Program-made: the position numbers and the translations under genes
Assembly (NCBI RefSeq): GCF_002368095.1
Contig: NZ_AP018227.1
Span: forward strand, 7,518,123 to 7,582,122
DNA from: Calothrix parasitica NIES-267
GTDB lineage: Bacteria > Cyanobacteriota > Cyanobacteriia > Cyanobacteriales > Nostocaceae
Direction of reading: 5' to 3'
DNA: 64,000 nucleotides
Notes under the pieces: generated by a model
Database searches by the model: none
What the model was told of the DNA's origin: nothing
What the model saw: only the letters and a program-made list of their open reading frames with translations
In this document: piece after piece, positions 36,735-46,133 of the stretch
Numbering within the stretch: the stretch's first letter is position 1
Layout of the letters: each line of letters starts with the position of its first letter

Positions 36735-37685
36735 CTAAGAAGCTTGTTTATGACCCAATTTGAGGAAAATACTTTCCAAATCTTCTTGGGTACATTGAAA
36801 TCCAGTTAAAGGGATTCCAGCAGTAACTAAAGAACGCAATAAATCAGCAGAATCTTCTTCTTTTCCTGAAAAATTGATTCTGATGCTATCTTTACTGCTT
36901 AATACTTCCCACTCTTCTACTAAAGGATTATTTTTCAGTTCGCTGATTAATGCTTCTTGTTTTCCTAAAGTTGAAATAATTATTTGCTGGGTAGCACAGC
37001 TTTTATAAAGTTCTTGTAAAGAAGCACTTTCGACTAAAAACCCCAGTTCCATAATTCCCACCGAAGTACATAACTCGGCTAAATCGCTGAGTACGTGGGA
37101 AGAAATCAAGATTGTCATTCCAGCTTCTTGTAAAACCTTGATGATTTCTCGAAATTGCATCCGAGCTATGGGGTCAAGTCCGGAAACTGGTTCGTCAAGG
37201 AGAAGTATTATCGGTTCGTGAATAATGGTTCTAGCCAAACACAACCGCTGTTTCATCCCCCTTGATAGAGTTGAAATTAAACTGTTGCGTTTATTTTCTA
37301 ATTGAATTAACTCTAAAACTTCGTGTAATCTCTTGGTTCGTTTAGGTTCTTTAAGCAGATACAGTCTTGCAAAATAATCCAGATAATCCCAAACCGTTAG
37401 TTCCTTATATAAAGGATAATCATCGGGTAAATAACCCAAACGACGCTTGAGAGTTGGGTTTGTTTTATCCCGACGAAGGCGATCGCCATTTAAATAAATT
37501 TCTCCAGCAGTTGGTTCTTCTGCTGCTGCTAACATCCGAATCAATGATGTTTTACCAGCACCGTTAGGACCAATCAGTCCGTAAACCTCACCTTCACCGA
37601 TTTCTAAATCAAGATTATTAACTGCTATATGTTTGTCAAACTGCTTGTATAGTCCGCTAGTACGAATGGCTAATTCTTTTACCAT
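36735..37685 (-). CDS. ABC exporter ATP-binding protein (copy 1 of cluster)
   Basis: A 316-residue ATPase with Walker A GPNGAGKTSL, signature LSRGMKQRLCLA and Walker B ILLLDEPVSGLD. It is the first gene of a five-gene minus-strand cluster: ATPase, permease, permease, ATPase, permease. Residues 1-219 are identical to the paralogue at 31952, and the C-terminal domain diverges (LQELYKSCATQQIIISTLG against LSELYQRCATQQIVISTLE). One difference in the shared part creates a HIP1 site at 37479, where the paralogue reads ACCTATCACC. Substrate unknown. Confidence 0.87.
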   Translation of the reverse strand: MVKELAIRTSGLYKQFDKHIAVNNLDLEIGEGEVYGLIGPNGAGKTSLIRMLAAAEEPTAGEIYLNGDRLRRDKTNPTLKRRLGYLPDDYPLYKELTVWDYLDYFARLYLLKEPKRTKRLHEVLELIQLENKRNSLISTLSRGMKQRLCLARTIIHEPIILLLDEPVSGLDPIARMQFREIIKVLQEAGMTILISSHVLSDLAELCTSVGIMELGFLVESASLQELYKSCATQQIIISTLGKQEALISELKNNPLVEEWEVLSSKDSIRINFSGKEEDSADLLRSLVTAGIPLTGFQCTQEDLESIFLKLGHKQAS

Positions 37686-38062
37686 TATCTTTAGGGTAAT
37701 TAAAATTGTATTGGTGTTTTTTGACCAAACTAGCTTTTCCCTACAGTTTTGACATTAGTAATTTCGAGGATTATTAATTATATTTACATAAATTTAATGT
37801 TTTAAGTGTGTTCACTTATTGATACCCATTTTTGAGTCTTATTTAATGCCTTGTATTGCTGTTTTTTGGCGAAATATTTTGACAACAGAATATTAAGTTA
37901 AGTAAACATATTTAGATTGAAAAAAATAATGCTTCAATAGCGAACAATAGCGAACAATGATTAAACTGTTCAAAATAAAAAGGACAACAGCACCCTACAA
38001 ATAGGTACAGTTGCCCGGTATTATATAAAACTGCACTTTGATAAAAAGCATTTATTACTCGT
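37686..38062. other. Divergent spacer between the ABC cluster and leuB
   Basis: AT-rich, with AATAGCGAAC repeated twice near 37937-37956. A stretch CAGCACCCTACAAATAGGTACAGTTGC near 37988-38014 resembles the inner part of the inverted-repeat element at 9132-9260. No supported gene. Confidence 0.4.
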
Positions 38063-39148
38063 ATGATTCAAAACTACCGGATTACCTTACTTCCCGGAGA
38101 TGGCATCGGTCCTGAAATTATGGCTGTAACGGTAGATGTACTCAAAGTCGTAGGAAAAAAGTTTGATATACAGTTTGATTTTCAAGAAGCTTTGATTGGT
38201 GGTGCTGCAATTGATGCGACGGGGGAACCTCTACCAGAAGCGACATTGAAAACTTGTCGCGGTAGCGATGCAGTTTTACTTGCTGCTATCGGTGGCTACA
38301 AATGGGATTCTCTACCCTCAGATAAGCGTCCCGAAGCAGGTTTACTGGGATTGCGGGCCGGTTTAGAGTTATTTGCAAATCTACGTCCGGCAAAAATCAT
38401 ACCCCAGCTAATTGACGCTTCAACTTTGAAGAAAGAAGTTGTTGAAGGGGTCGATATTATGGTGGTTAGAGAATTAACTGGTGGAATTTATTTTGGTAAA
38501 CCCAAAGGAATTTTTGACACTGAAACTGGCGAAAAGCGTGGAATAAATACAATGGCTTATACCGAAGCGGAAATTGAGCGCATTGGTAAAGTAGCTTTTG
38601 ACGCAGCTCGTAAAAGAGGAGGTAAACTCTGTTCTGTAGATAAAGCCAACGTTTTAGACGTATCTCAATTGTGGCGAAATAAAATTACTAAGTTGGCTGA
38701 AGAATACCAAGATGTTGAATTAAGTCACCTTTATGTAGATAATGCTGCCATGCAGTTATTACGCGCCCCCAAACAGTTTGATACTATCGTTACCGGTAAC
38801 TTATTCGGCGATATTCTTTCCGATGCAGCAGCCATGCTCACCGGCAGTATTGGTATGTTACCATCTGCTAGTCTAGGAGCAAATGCACCTGGGGTGTTTG
38901 AACCAGTTCACGGTTCGGCTCCTGATATTGCAGGACAAGATAAAGCCAATCCTTTAGCACAGATTTTGAGTGCAGCCATGATGCTACGCTACGGTTTAAA
39001 CCAAGGTGATGCAGCAGACTATATCGAAAAATCAGTGTTTCAAGTATTACAGGCAGGTTTCCGTACTGGGGATATTATGTCCGAAGGAATGAATCAAGTG
39101 GGTTGCCAAGCTATGGGTGAAGCACTGATTCAGGCTTTAGAAAATTAG
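38063..39148 (+). CDS. leuB: 3-isopropylmalate dehydrogenase
   Basis: The 361-residue NAD-dependent enzyme oxidatively decarboxylates 3-isopropylmalate in leucine synthesis. Signatures are [16 protein letters not shown] at the N-terminus, the substrate-binding [12 protein letters not shown], and the metal and cofactor block [17 protein letters not shown] ending with [16 protein letters not shown]. Length is standard. It stands alone, as leuB commonly does in cyanobacteria. Confidence 0.94.
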   Translation: MIQNYRITLLPGDGIGPEIMAVTVDVLKVVGKKFDIQFDFQEALIGGAAIDATGEPLPEATLKTCRGSDAVLLAAIGGYKWDSLPSDKRPEAGLLGLRAGLELFANLRPAKIIPQLIDASTLKKEVVEGVDIMVVRELTGGIYFGKPKGIFDTETGEKRGINTMAYTEAEIERIGKVAFDAARKRGGKLCSVDKANVLDVSQLWRNKITKLAEEYQDVELSHLYVDNAAMQLLRAPKQFDTIVTGNLFGDILSDAAAMLTGSIGMLPSASLGANAPGVFEPVHGSAPDIAGQDKANPLAQILSAAMMLRYGLNQGDAADYIEKSVFQVLQAGFRTGDIMSEGMNQVGCQAMGEALIQALEN

Positions 39149-39269
39149 TTACAAAAGTAATTGCAAAAATGATTAAGTTTCTAATTTCCGTTGGCATAAC
39201 TCATCTCCCTAAAAAGGGAACTTTCGGATAAACTCAATTGCAAACCTAGTCATAAAACAAAAGTAATTC

Positions 39270-39530
39270 GTGTACGCATTACGACAAGGGCAAGAAAATT
39301 TTACTAACCCCGTAGCTCAGTCCCCACTGGGTGACTCTTCTGTCGTCAGAGCAGCGGGTCAAATTTACTATACTTACTGCGAAGTACATCCGGAAATGGC
39401 TGGACAACCTTCAGGAGTAGCTATCAATCGTGGAAATCATCGAGGAAAGGTAATTTTCACTCTTCAACCGGTTCTTTTACCGCAAGAGTGCTTCGTTCCA
39501 TTGAATCAAATCGAATCTCATATGTATTAG
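39270..39530 (+). CDS. Hypothetical 86-residue protein
   Basis: A GTG-initiated frame (MYALRQGQENFTNPVAQSPL...) of ordinary amino-acid composition, without membrane segments. It includes IYYTYCEVHPEMAG and ends QIESHMY. The stop codon is followed at once by GAGTTAG-type heptamer repeats. No ribosome site is evident and I recognise no family. It may be a remnant or a real small gene. Confidence 0.35.
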   Translation: MYALRQGQENFTNPVAQSPLGDSSVVRAAGQIYYTYCEVHPEMAGQPSGVAINRGNHRGKVIFTLQPVLLPQECFVPLNQIESHMY

Positions 39531-39588
39531 GGGTTAGGAGCTAGGAGTTAAGAGTTAAGAGTTAAGAGTTAAGAGTTATAAGTTAAGA
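39531..39588. repeat. Tandem 7-nt repeats (GAGTTAA type)
   Basis: AGGAGTTAAGAGTTAAGAGT and further units repeat with period 7 directly after the 86-codon frame. A C/T-rich stretch (CCCCCTCTTCCCCCTCTACC) follows near 39616-39640. Confidence 0.75.
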
Positions 39589-39757
39589 AATTTTGGATTT
39601 GGGATTCAAAATTCTACCCCCTCTTCCCCCTCTACCTCTTCTACCTCCTCTATTTTCCATTCCTATATTTTGTTAATCAAAGTCACATACATCCGGGTAA
39701 TTACGAATTACTTATTAGGAATTTCCCATTACTTTGGACGAATGATTTTGGAATAAC

Positions 39758-40588
39758 TTGATGGATGAGTGGATTATAGTACCGTGCAGTTTGATTGTTT
39801 TTTTATTAGGGGCATCTATTGGCAGCTTTATCAACGTTGTAGTTTACCGACTACCGGCTGGTTTGTCGATTCTTTATCCTCCTTCCCGATGTCCCCGCTG
39901 TAAAAACCGGCTCAAAGCTTACGATAACGTTCCGGTTTTCGGTTGGTTGCGGTTGCGGGGTCGTTGTCGTTACTGCAAAAATCCTATATCTTCTCGTTAT
40001 CCAATTGTGGAAGCTGCTACAGGATTAATTTTTGTACTGGTTTTTGCCATATTTCAATTTTCGCCCTTAACAATAGGTTATTGGCTGTTTTGTAGTTGGT
40101 TATTAGCGCTGTCAATAATTGATATCGACACAATGACATTACCCGGAGAATTGACAAAAACGGGTTTAGCATTGGGTCTTTTGTTTCAAATGATATTAGG
40201 ATTCATTTCAGGTTCTGGTTGGTTGGGATTGGTAAACCAACTGATGTTAGCCATAGCAGCAGCAGTTTTAGGAATATGGCTGTTTGATGGAATTTCCCGA
40301 ATTGGTACAATCGTTTTTCGTAAAGATGCAATGGGTGCAGGAGATGCCAAATTAGCAGCAATGATGGGAGCTTGGCTGGGTTGGAAATATTTACTTTTAG
40401 CCAGCTTTATTGCTTGTATTGCAGGAGTTGTAGGAGAAAGTTTCGCGACTCTCATCAAACAAAAAAATATTAAACGAAATAAACCCTTTCCTTTTGGTCC
40501 TTATTTAGCTTTAGGTTCAGCCATTACGCTTTTTAGCGGCGAAATGATTTTATCAAATTATTTACGATTATTTTTTCAAGGAAACTGA
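39758..40588 (+). CDS. pilD: Prepilin peptidase / leader peptidase (A24 family)
   Basis: The 276-residue inner-membrane aspartic protease cleaves and N-methylates type IV prepilins. The N-terminus has GASIGSFINVVVYRLP and the zinc-binding CPRCKNRLKAYDN...CRYCKNPIS methylase motif. The two catalytic aspartates lie in SIIDIDTMTLPGE and GAGDAKLAAMMG, the GxGD motif. About eight hydrophobic segments are seen. A start three bases later (second Met) is equally possible. It is monocistronic between repeat-rich spacers. Confidence 0.92.
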   Translation: MMDEWIIVPCSLIVFLLGASIGSFINVVVYRLPAGLSILYPPSRCPRCKNRLKAYDNVPVFGWLRLRGRCRYCKNPISSRYPIVEAATGLIFVLVFAIFQFSPLTIGYWLFCSWLLALSIIDIDTMTLPGELTKTGLALGLLFQMILGFISGSGWLGLVNQLMLAIAAAVLGIWLFDGISRIGTIVFRKDAMGAGDAKLAAMMGAWLGWKYLLLASFIACIAGVVGESFATLIKQKNIKRNKPFPFGPYLALGSAITLFSGEMILSNYLRLFFQGN

Positions 40589-41200
40589 AGGGAGAGGGGG
40601 GAGATAGGGAGATAGGGAGATAGGGAGAAGTTTAAACTAATTAATTCCTAACTCTTAACTCCTAACTCCTCGCTGCTCCCAGATACTTAATAACTGTAAA
40701 ATTCATTACCCCATAATCTTTTAACAATTTGGTATTATCGTGCTGTGGCTGGGAAAATCTTCGATGAAGAATCGAATTAAGAAGAAAAACAAAAGTTGTA
40801 CTGTACGAATAAGCTGATTTACTTTCCTTGCATTTGAAGATTCCCGAACAGGACTATCAAATCTGAATGGAGTTGAGTTATCTACTTGAGTGAGTGTGTG
40901 TGTTTTAGATTTTCTAAAATAACTATAAAGTGTCGCATTGTCCGTTGCAAACTGCATTTCGGCTCAAGTAGTTATACCTGACTTATAGTCTAAGACTTGA
41001 ATTAGTTTACATATTTTCGTTAAGCTGACAAGCACAGATGATTACCTTCTTACCCCCATTGCTTAGAAAAACATTCAGGAATAATATAAATTTCTTGTGT
41101 GAAAGGTTATAGATTTTTAACATTCACACAAAAGAAAGAATCTAAAATCTTCCGTATTCTTGACTAAATTTGACATAAAATTCACTTGCATAAGATACAC
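40589..41200. other. Repeat-bearing spacer between pilD and accD
   Basis: GATAGGGA repeats three times near 40603-40627, then GAGTTAG-family words follow to ~40670. A 78-codon minus-strand frame (40721-40957) has an unusual composition and no ribosome site and is not supported. The accD promoter should lie in 40960-41190. Confidence 0.45.
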
Positions 41201-42187
41201 ATGGCAAACAACGACGAAACACGCGGTTTTAAATCTTTATTTGATTGGTTTGCGAACCGACGTAAAACAGAATCTATTAGTGTTGAGCGTCAAGAACGCG
41301 AAATTGCTGATGGACTGTGGCACAAATGTAGTAAATGTGGTGTATTGACCTATACAAAAGACCTGAAAGCCAATCAAATGGTCTGTACCGAATGTGGATA
41401 TCACAATCGAGTTAATAGTGATGAGCGCATTCGTCAAATAATAGATGCCAATACCTGGGTGGAAATGGACGACCATTTACTTCCTACAGACCCTTTACAA
41501 TTTCGCGATCGCAAACCCTATACCGACCGTTTGCGAGATATGCAAGAAAAAACTGGTTTGACAGATGCTGTTAAAACGGGTTTGGGAGAAATTAATGGTT
41601 TACCTATTGCTTTAGGTGTGATGGACTTCCGATTCATCGGTGCTAGCATGGGTTCGGTTGTAGGGGAAAAGCTAACACGTTTGATTGAACATGCTACCCA
41701 GCGACACTATCCTGTAGTAATTATCTGTACTTCTGGTGGAGCAAGAATGCAGGAAGGATTGCTCTCCTTGATGCAGATGGCAAAAGTTTCAGCAGCACTA
41801 GAACTTCATCGTCAACAAAAACTTCTCTACATTCCTGTTTTGACTAACCCTACCACTGGTGGAGTGACCGCAAGTTTTGCAATGTTGGGCGATATAATTT
41901 TGGCAGAGCCAAAAGCAACTATTGGTTTTGCAGGTAGACGAGTAATTGAACAAACCCTGCGCGAAAAATTACCTGAAGACTTTCAAAGCGCGGAAGATTT
42001 ACTCAAGCATGGTTTTGTAGATGAAATCATTCCCCGTACACAATTAAAGAAAACTTTGACACAATTAATTGCTTTGCATCAACCATCCTCAATGACAGCA
42101 AACAATAACTTAGTGGTGTGGGAAACAACCAGAAACTTTAGCCATAGCGCTGTCAGCGAACAACAAGCAGTTAACAGTGAACAGTAA
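41201..42187 (+). CDS. accD: Acetyl-CoA carboxylase carboxyltransferase, beta subunit
   Basis: The protein transfers the carboxyl group from biotin to acetyl-CoA, the first step of fatty acid synthesis, in complex with AccA. It starts [17 protein letters not shown] at 41201; an ATG at 41186 would add five residues. The N-terminal zinc ribbon is [12 protein letters not shown]...CTECGYH. The carboxyltransferase core has [25 protein letters not shown] and [15 protein letters not shown]. The last ~12 residues ([13 protein letters not shown]) are encoded by the CAGTGAACAG dispersed repeat rather than native sequence. A strong terminator follows. Confidence 0.94.
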   Translation: MANNDETRGFKSLFDWFANRRKTESISVERQEREIADGLWHKCSKCGVLTYTKDLKANQMVCTECGYHNRVNSDERIRQIIDANTWVEMDDHLLPTDPLQFRDRKPYTDRLRDMQEKTGLTDAVKTGLGEINGLPIALGVMDFRFIGASMGSVVGEKLTRLIEHATQRHYPVVIICTSGGARMQEGLLSLMQMAKVSAALELHRQQKLLYIPVLTNPTTGGVTASFAMLGDIILAEPKATIGFAGRRVIEQTLREKLPEDFQSAEDLLKHGFVDEIIPRTQLKKTLTQLIALHQPSSMTANNNLVVWETTRNFSHSAVSEQQAVNSEQ

Positions 42188-42219
42188 ACAGTTAACTATT
42201 TGAACATATTTGTTAAATG

Positions 42220-42255
42220 TAGAGACGTAAAATTTTACGTCTCTAATTTTTATTT
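42220..42255 (+). terminator. Intrinsic terminator of accD
   Basis: TAGAGACGTAAAA and TTTTACGTCTCTA are exact reverse complements with no spacer, followed by ATTTTTATTT. It lies 33 bases after the accD stop. Confidence 0.82.
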
Positions 42256-42756
42256 GTGAAATTTCTTTCCCCTGTCCTTGACAAAGAGAGCAGTGCGTGT
42301 GGCTTAGGGAGGTTCCCTCCGTTGAAGCAATATTAGTAGCGACACAGTTATTCACGATTAACAAAATACAGTCAATCAGAAATATATAAATCTTGCACAA
42401 ATATTTGTATGAGAGGGAGTAGTTAATAGGGAACAGAATAAATAATTCGGGTGGATGTCCCTCCGGGAAACGCTACGCTAACGTAATTCGTAATTACGTT
42501 TTGTAATGGGGATTTAGACCCCAACACAAAACAAACAATCCGTAGGGGATGGGGTTTTCAACCCCGATTGAGTTATAGATAATAAATAAAAAGCCTCTCC
42601 TCAAAATATTGAGAAGAGGTAATTAATTTTAAAGTCAAGCCAAACCTGCTAATACTTCACTAGATTAATTTTCCGGGGTAAAGCAATGGTAGCGTCTCGC
42701 TCCCTAGTGGTAGCTAGCGACCGAGATGGTCGCACTACTAACACCCTGCATAACTT
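42256..42756. other. Spacer between accD and the ISAzo13 element
   Basis: Dispersed-repeat words are visible: GGGTGGATGTCCCTCCGGGAAACGC near 42450 and GGGGATGGGGTTTTCAACCCC near 42546 (a small hairpin). Direct words GTCTCGCTCCCTAGTGG and GACCGAGATGG lie near 42692-42730. No gene supported. Confidence 0.4.
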
Positions 42757-42836
42757 AGGTGATTTCTAATAAAGAATTTACCGATAGGAGTAAAATGTAG
42801 TGTTAGTGACTAAAAAACAGGGGCAAGCATTTAGAT

Positions 42837-43415
42837 ATGGTAGGTGTAGAGGAACCCAAATCATTAACAGGATCGCAGATAGAAGACTTGCGGTTAGCAG
42901 CGTCAAAAATGAGCGGAGCAAAACGTCGTAGTTTTCAAGCAGAAATAACATTGAAATACTGCCAAGGTAGGTCAAGATTAGCAGAGACAGTATTTGGTTG
43001 GGGCAGAAAAAATATAGAGGTAGGATTGGCAGAGAAAAGAACAGGAGTAATTTGTTTAGGACTACAATCAAGTTTGAGTGGAGCAAAGTGTTGGGAAGAA
43101 AAGCAACCGATTGCAGCATTATCACTACGACAAATAGCAGAATCTTATTGTCAACAAGACCCAACATTCAAAACTTCAGATGCCTACACTCGATTAACAG
43201 CAGCATTAGCAATAGAAAAACTCAAAGAGCAAGGATTTAGTCACGAGCAGTTGCCTTGTGCTAGTACAATGGCACAAGTTTTGAATCGAATGGGCTATCG
43301 TCTTCGTAAAGTTTTAAAAGCCAAACCTCAAAAAAAATTGCACAAACAGACGATATCTTTAACAACATCAAAGAATTTGACCAGCAATCAACAAATCCAA
43401 AAGTCAAGCGACTAA
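42837..43415 (+). CDS. ISAzo13-family transposase, ORF A
   Basis: The 192-residue N-terminal part contains LRLAASKMSGAKRRSFQAEI, YCQGRSRLAETVFGW and STMAQVLNRMGYRLRKVLKA, the DNA-binding region of ISAzo13 (formerly 'Rhodopirellula-type') transposases. At the A8 run (43330-43337) the family sequence continues in the -1 frame as KKIAQTDDIFNNIKEFDQ. The 26 residues encoded after the run in this frame are therefore not family sequence. A -1 slippage gives a fused product of about 386 residues. Confidence 0.85.
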   Translation: MVGVEEPKSLTGSQIEDLRLAASKMSGAKRRSFQAEITLKYCQGRSRLAETVFGWGRKNIEVGLAEKRTGVICLGLQSSLSGAKCWEEKQPIAALSLRQIAESYCQQDPTFKTSDAYTRLTAALAIEKLKEQGFSHEQLPCASTMAQVLNRMGYRLRKVLKAKPQKKLHKQTISLTTSKNLTSNQQIQKSSD

Positions 43416-43417
43416 GT

Positions 43418-43996
43418 ATGGATTGTAAAGCTACCGTTAATATCGGAAATTACTCTCGTGGTGGAAAAACCAGAGGCAATAATCAAGCTAAAGATCATGA
43501 TATGGGGTGTAAAGAAAAATATATTCCTTGTGGAATTGTTGATGAAGATAGTGGACAGTTTTATATCAACTTTGGTAGTTCTTATAAAACAAGTGATTTT
43601 ATTGTTGATAGTCTAATTCAATGGTGGAAGACAATTACACCAGAACAAAAAAAGGATACCGCATTGATACAAATTAAAGTTGACAATGGTCCCGAAAGCA
43701 GTGGAGTAAGAACCCAATTTTTAAAAAGGATGGTTGAATTTGTTGACCAAATAAATGTACCGGTTCAATTACTTTATTATCCTCCTTATCATAGTAAGTA
43801 TAATCCCATAGAACGTTGTTGGGGTATTCTTGAGCAGCATTGGAATGGGGCAATGCTATTTAATGCTGAAGTCATGCTTTCATGGGCTTCGAGTATGACG
43901 CAGGAAAGGGTGCCATCCTATCTTAAATTTAAGCAAAACTGTTTACCAAAAGGGGATTTCTTTAACAAAGAAAGCTATGAAACAAATCGAATCTAG
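43418..43996 (+). CDS. ISAzo13-family transposase, ORF B (DDE domain)
   Basis: The 192-residue frame has the DDE triad: Asp in LSMDCKATVNIG (just upstream of and across the ATG), Asp in KVDNGPESSG, and Glu in YNPIERCWGILE. It is the -1 frame relative to ORF A and is open back to the A8 run, so it is most likely translated as the C-terminal part of a frameshift fusion. All catalytic residues are kept. Confidence 0.86.
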   Translation: MDCKATVNIGNYSRGGKTRGNNQAKDHDMGCKEKYIPCGIVDEDSGQFYINFGSSYKTSDFIVDSLIQWWKTITPEQKKDTALIQIKVDNGPESSGVRTQFLKRMVEFVDQINVPVQLLYYPPYHSKYNPIERCWGILEQHWNGAMLFNAEVMLSWASSMTQERVPSYLKFKQNCLPKGDFFNKESYETNRI

Positions 43997-44232
43997 ATTG
44001 CAACGAAATCCACTCTTGCCCAAATGGGATATCTTGATTCAACCACTTTAGCTGGTAATTTCTTTTTCAAAAATCACCTTATGTATCTAGTATTAGTGAA
44101 TCATTAACCAATAGCTGTATATCTCCACCACTCCCTTCCCGGTAGAAGATTTCCTATGAAGTAAGTTGGGTTTCACTCCGTTCAACCCAACCTACGATTT
44201 TTCGGTAATCTTAGAGCGGAATGGGAGTAACA

Positions 44233-44262
44233 CTGCTCGCTGTTAACTGTTCACTGTTTAAC
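44233..44262. repeat. GTTAACTGTTCACTG dispersed repeat at the end of the MFS gene
   Basis: CTGCTCGCTGTTAACTGTTC and onward. Read on the minus strand it is CAGTGAACAG-TTAACAG and supplies the CAG TGA that ends the MFS transporter frame. Confidence 0.65.
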
Positions 44263-45747
44263 CGCTTGCAACTTACGGAAACCCTGAAATAACTTAGTTA
44301 AAGATTGTCTGCGAGCTTCTTGAACAAATAGAAGTGGAACTAAAGCTATCAATCGGAAACCTACAGAAATCATAAATAAGCCGGGTAATCCTCCTAAAAA
44401 AGCATTTTCAGCAAGAAAACCACCGATTGTTGTGCCAATAGCACCGCTAGCTCCAGCAGCAGCGGCAGCAGTCGCAAAATATACTGACTGCATTCTTACC
44501 GGTGCGATACTTATCTGGATGTTGTTACTACACAACTCTATTGCTGCGGTACTTCCTCCAATCAGAACATGCAATAAAGGTAACCACAACCAAATACTCA
44601 AAGAATCTACACCGATTCCTACCCACAATAGCGGAATTATCGCTACCAATATTCCGACTAAAAATAAGATGGCACGATTCCCTACCTTGTCTGCTAATTT
44701 TCCCCACAAAATCAGCATTAACATCCCAGAACCAGCTTGAAAGCTACCGTAAACTGTCACCCAACTGACATCTAAGTCTAAGGTATCCAACATATAAAGA
44801 TTAAAAAATGGAGTGCTGAGGTTAAAAGCAAACATCCATAAGCTGAAATAAGCCAAAAATATTAAAAAGTTTGAGTCCTTCCACATGCTGGGAGGCTGGT
44901 TAAAATTTTGATTTTTATTTTGAACTTTTGAAGTTTCTAATTTTTCTGTGTTATCTGAAGCTGTTTTTCTACTAAAACTTTTGATTTCTGAATAATTGTG
45001 AGATTGAGGATTGATATCTGTCTTCAAAAATTGACAAGCAAGACTCGCTCCACCAGCAAGCAAACCTAAAAGCAGAACTATCCCGAAACCCTGTATCGCA
45101 CCACCGGGCCAAAAACTTACGATTAATCCAGCAATGGGTACGTACATCAATTTCGTAAAACTAGCAATACTATTCCGTAAACCGAAATATCTTCCCCGTA
45201 ACTTTCGGGGAACCAACATGGCCATCCAACTCAACCAAGATGCACTTCCCAAAGCTGTTAATACGTGACTCGCTAATATTATCAACAGCGTCATCACAAC
45301 AAGCTGGTGATTCTGTAAATCTCCCCATCCCCAACTCGCTGCACCAATGGCGATCGCCAAAAATAACCATACAAATCTAGCCGCTCCGTGGGTCCAAAGA
45401 CAGTAGGTATGACGACTATCAATACGCTCGGAGAAGTAAGCTCCTAAAGGCTGTAATAGATTTACCAACATGGGAATCGAAGAAAGCATCCCAATCTGTA
45501 CAGCATTTGCACCCAACTCTACTAAAAAATTACTCAGCAGAATTCCAGTAGTAGTGATATCAAATACCGCAGCAAATACCCCATCAGCAGTGGAGGCTTT
45601 TAGGCTCTTACGGATGTCATCTTTAGAAATTCTTTGATTTTGGGGAAGTTGTTCTGTTTCACTTTGAGGAAGTACTGACGGTATAACAGCACTTTGAGTG
45701 TTTTCCGGAACTTCAAGAACGGCAGTATTTGACTGAACAGATTGCAT
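44251..45747 (-). CDS. Major facilitator superfamily (MFS) transporter
   Basis: The 498-residue protein has an N-terminal soluble tail of about 55 residues and 12 predicted helices in two halves. They are split by a charged loop (SHNYSEIKSFSRKTASDNTE) near residue 250. The loop LVPRKLRGRYFGLRNSI after helix 4 and GKLADKVGNRAILFL after helix 8 are the MFS inter-helix motifs. Substrate unknown. It is divergent from a solute-binding protein gene 386 bases away. The last codons lie in a dispersed repeat. Confidence 0.85.
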   Translation of the reverse strand: MQSVQSNTAVLEVPENTQSAVIPSVLPQSETEQLPQNQRISKDDIRKSLKASTADGVFAAVFDITTTGILLSNFLVELGANAVQIGMLSSIPMLVNLLQPLGAYFSERIDSRHTYCLWTHGAARFVWLFLAIAIGAASWGWGDLQNHQLVVMTLLIILASHVLTALGSASWLSWMAMLVPRKLRGRYFGLRNSIASFTKLMYVPIAGLIVSFWPGGAIQGFGIVLLLGLLAGGASLACQFLKTDINPQSHNYSEIKSFSRKTASDNTEKLETSKVQNKNQNFNQPPSMWKDSNFLIFLAYFSLWMFAFNLSTPFFNLYMLDTLDLDVSWVTVYGSFQAGSGMLMLILWGKLADKVGNRAILFLVGILVAIIPLLWVGIGVDSLSIWLWLPLLHVLIGGSTAAIELCSNNIQISIAPVRMQSVYFATAAAAAGASGAIGTTIGGFLAENAFLGGLPGLFMISVGFRLIALVPLLFVQEARRQSLTKLFQGFRKLQAVKQ

Positions 45748-46133
45748 TAGCGAACCTTCGGAATAGTTGTTTTTAAATGACTAGCTTTAAATGACCAACT
45801 TAAAGACCAGCTTACGAACGTTTATTTAAATGTTCTTAACTGTCGTACTGACAGCCTTGCCTTAATCTTATATTACAAAACTTAATAAAGATATATACAA
45901 CTATATATTAGCGATAGTCTTATTCACTAATTTTTAAATATTATAAAGGCGTTTTTAAACAAAAATCCTCACTAAGTAATGGTTTTACTTAATATTTTTT
46001 CTTCCCAAAGTGGTAAATATTAAAAAATCATGAAGTATCTTCAAAAAGAATTGTGAAGCTGGTATTTTATGGCTCTTATTGAACGTGCGAGAATTCGATA
46101 TAGAAATTTTGTTGGGTTAGGAATTCTATAATC
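45748..46133. other. Divergent spacer between MFS and solute-binding protein genes
   Basis: AT-rich. Two words TAAATGACTAGCTT/TAAATGACCAACTT repeat near 45775-45800. It should contain promoters for both genes. No supported gene. Confidence 0.4.

Larger units (their letters stand above)
42757..44079 (+). mobile_element. ISAzo13-family insertion sequence with 26-bp inverted repeats
   Basis: AGGTGATTTCTAATAAAGAA and the next six bases (42757-42782) match the inverse of 44054-44079 at 22 of 26 positions. They enclose a two-frame transposase gene and about 1.32 kb in total. The exact outer edge and target duplication are unclear: flanks read ...TAACTT and TATGTA.... Confidence 0.8.

Noticed and set aside
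40721-40957. 78-codon minus-strand frame between pilD and accD
   Set aside because: No start signal, odd composition with a late phenylalanine run, no family match.
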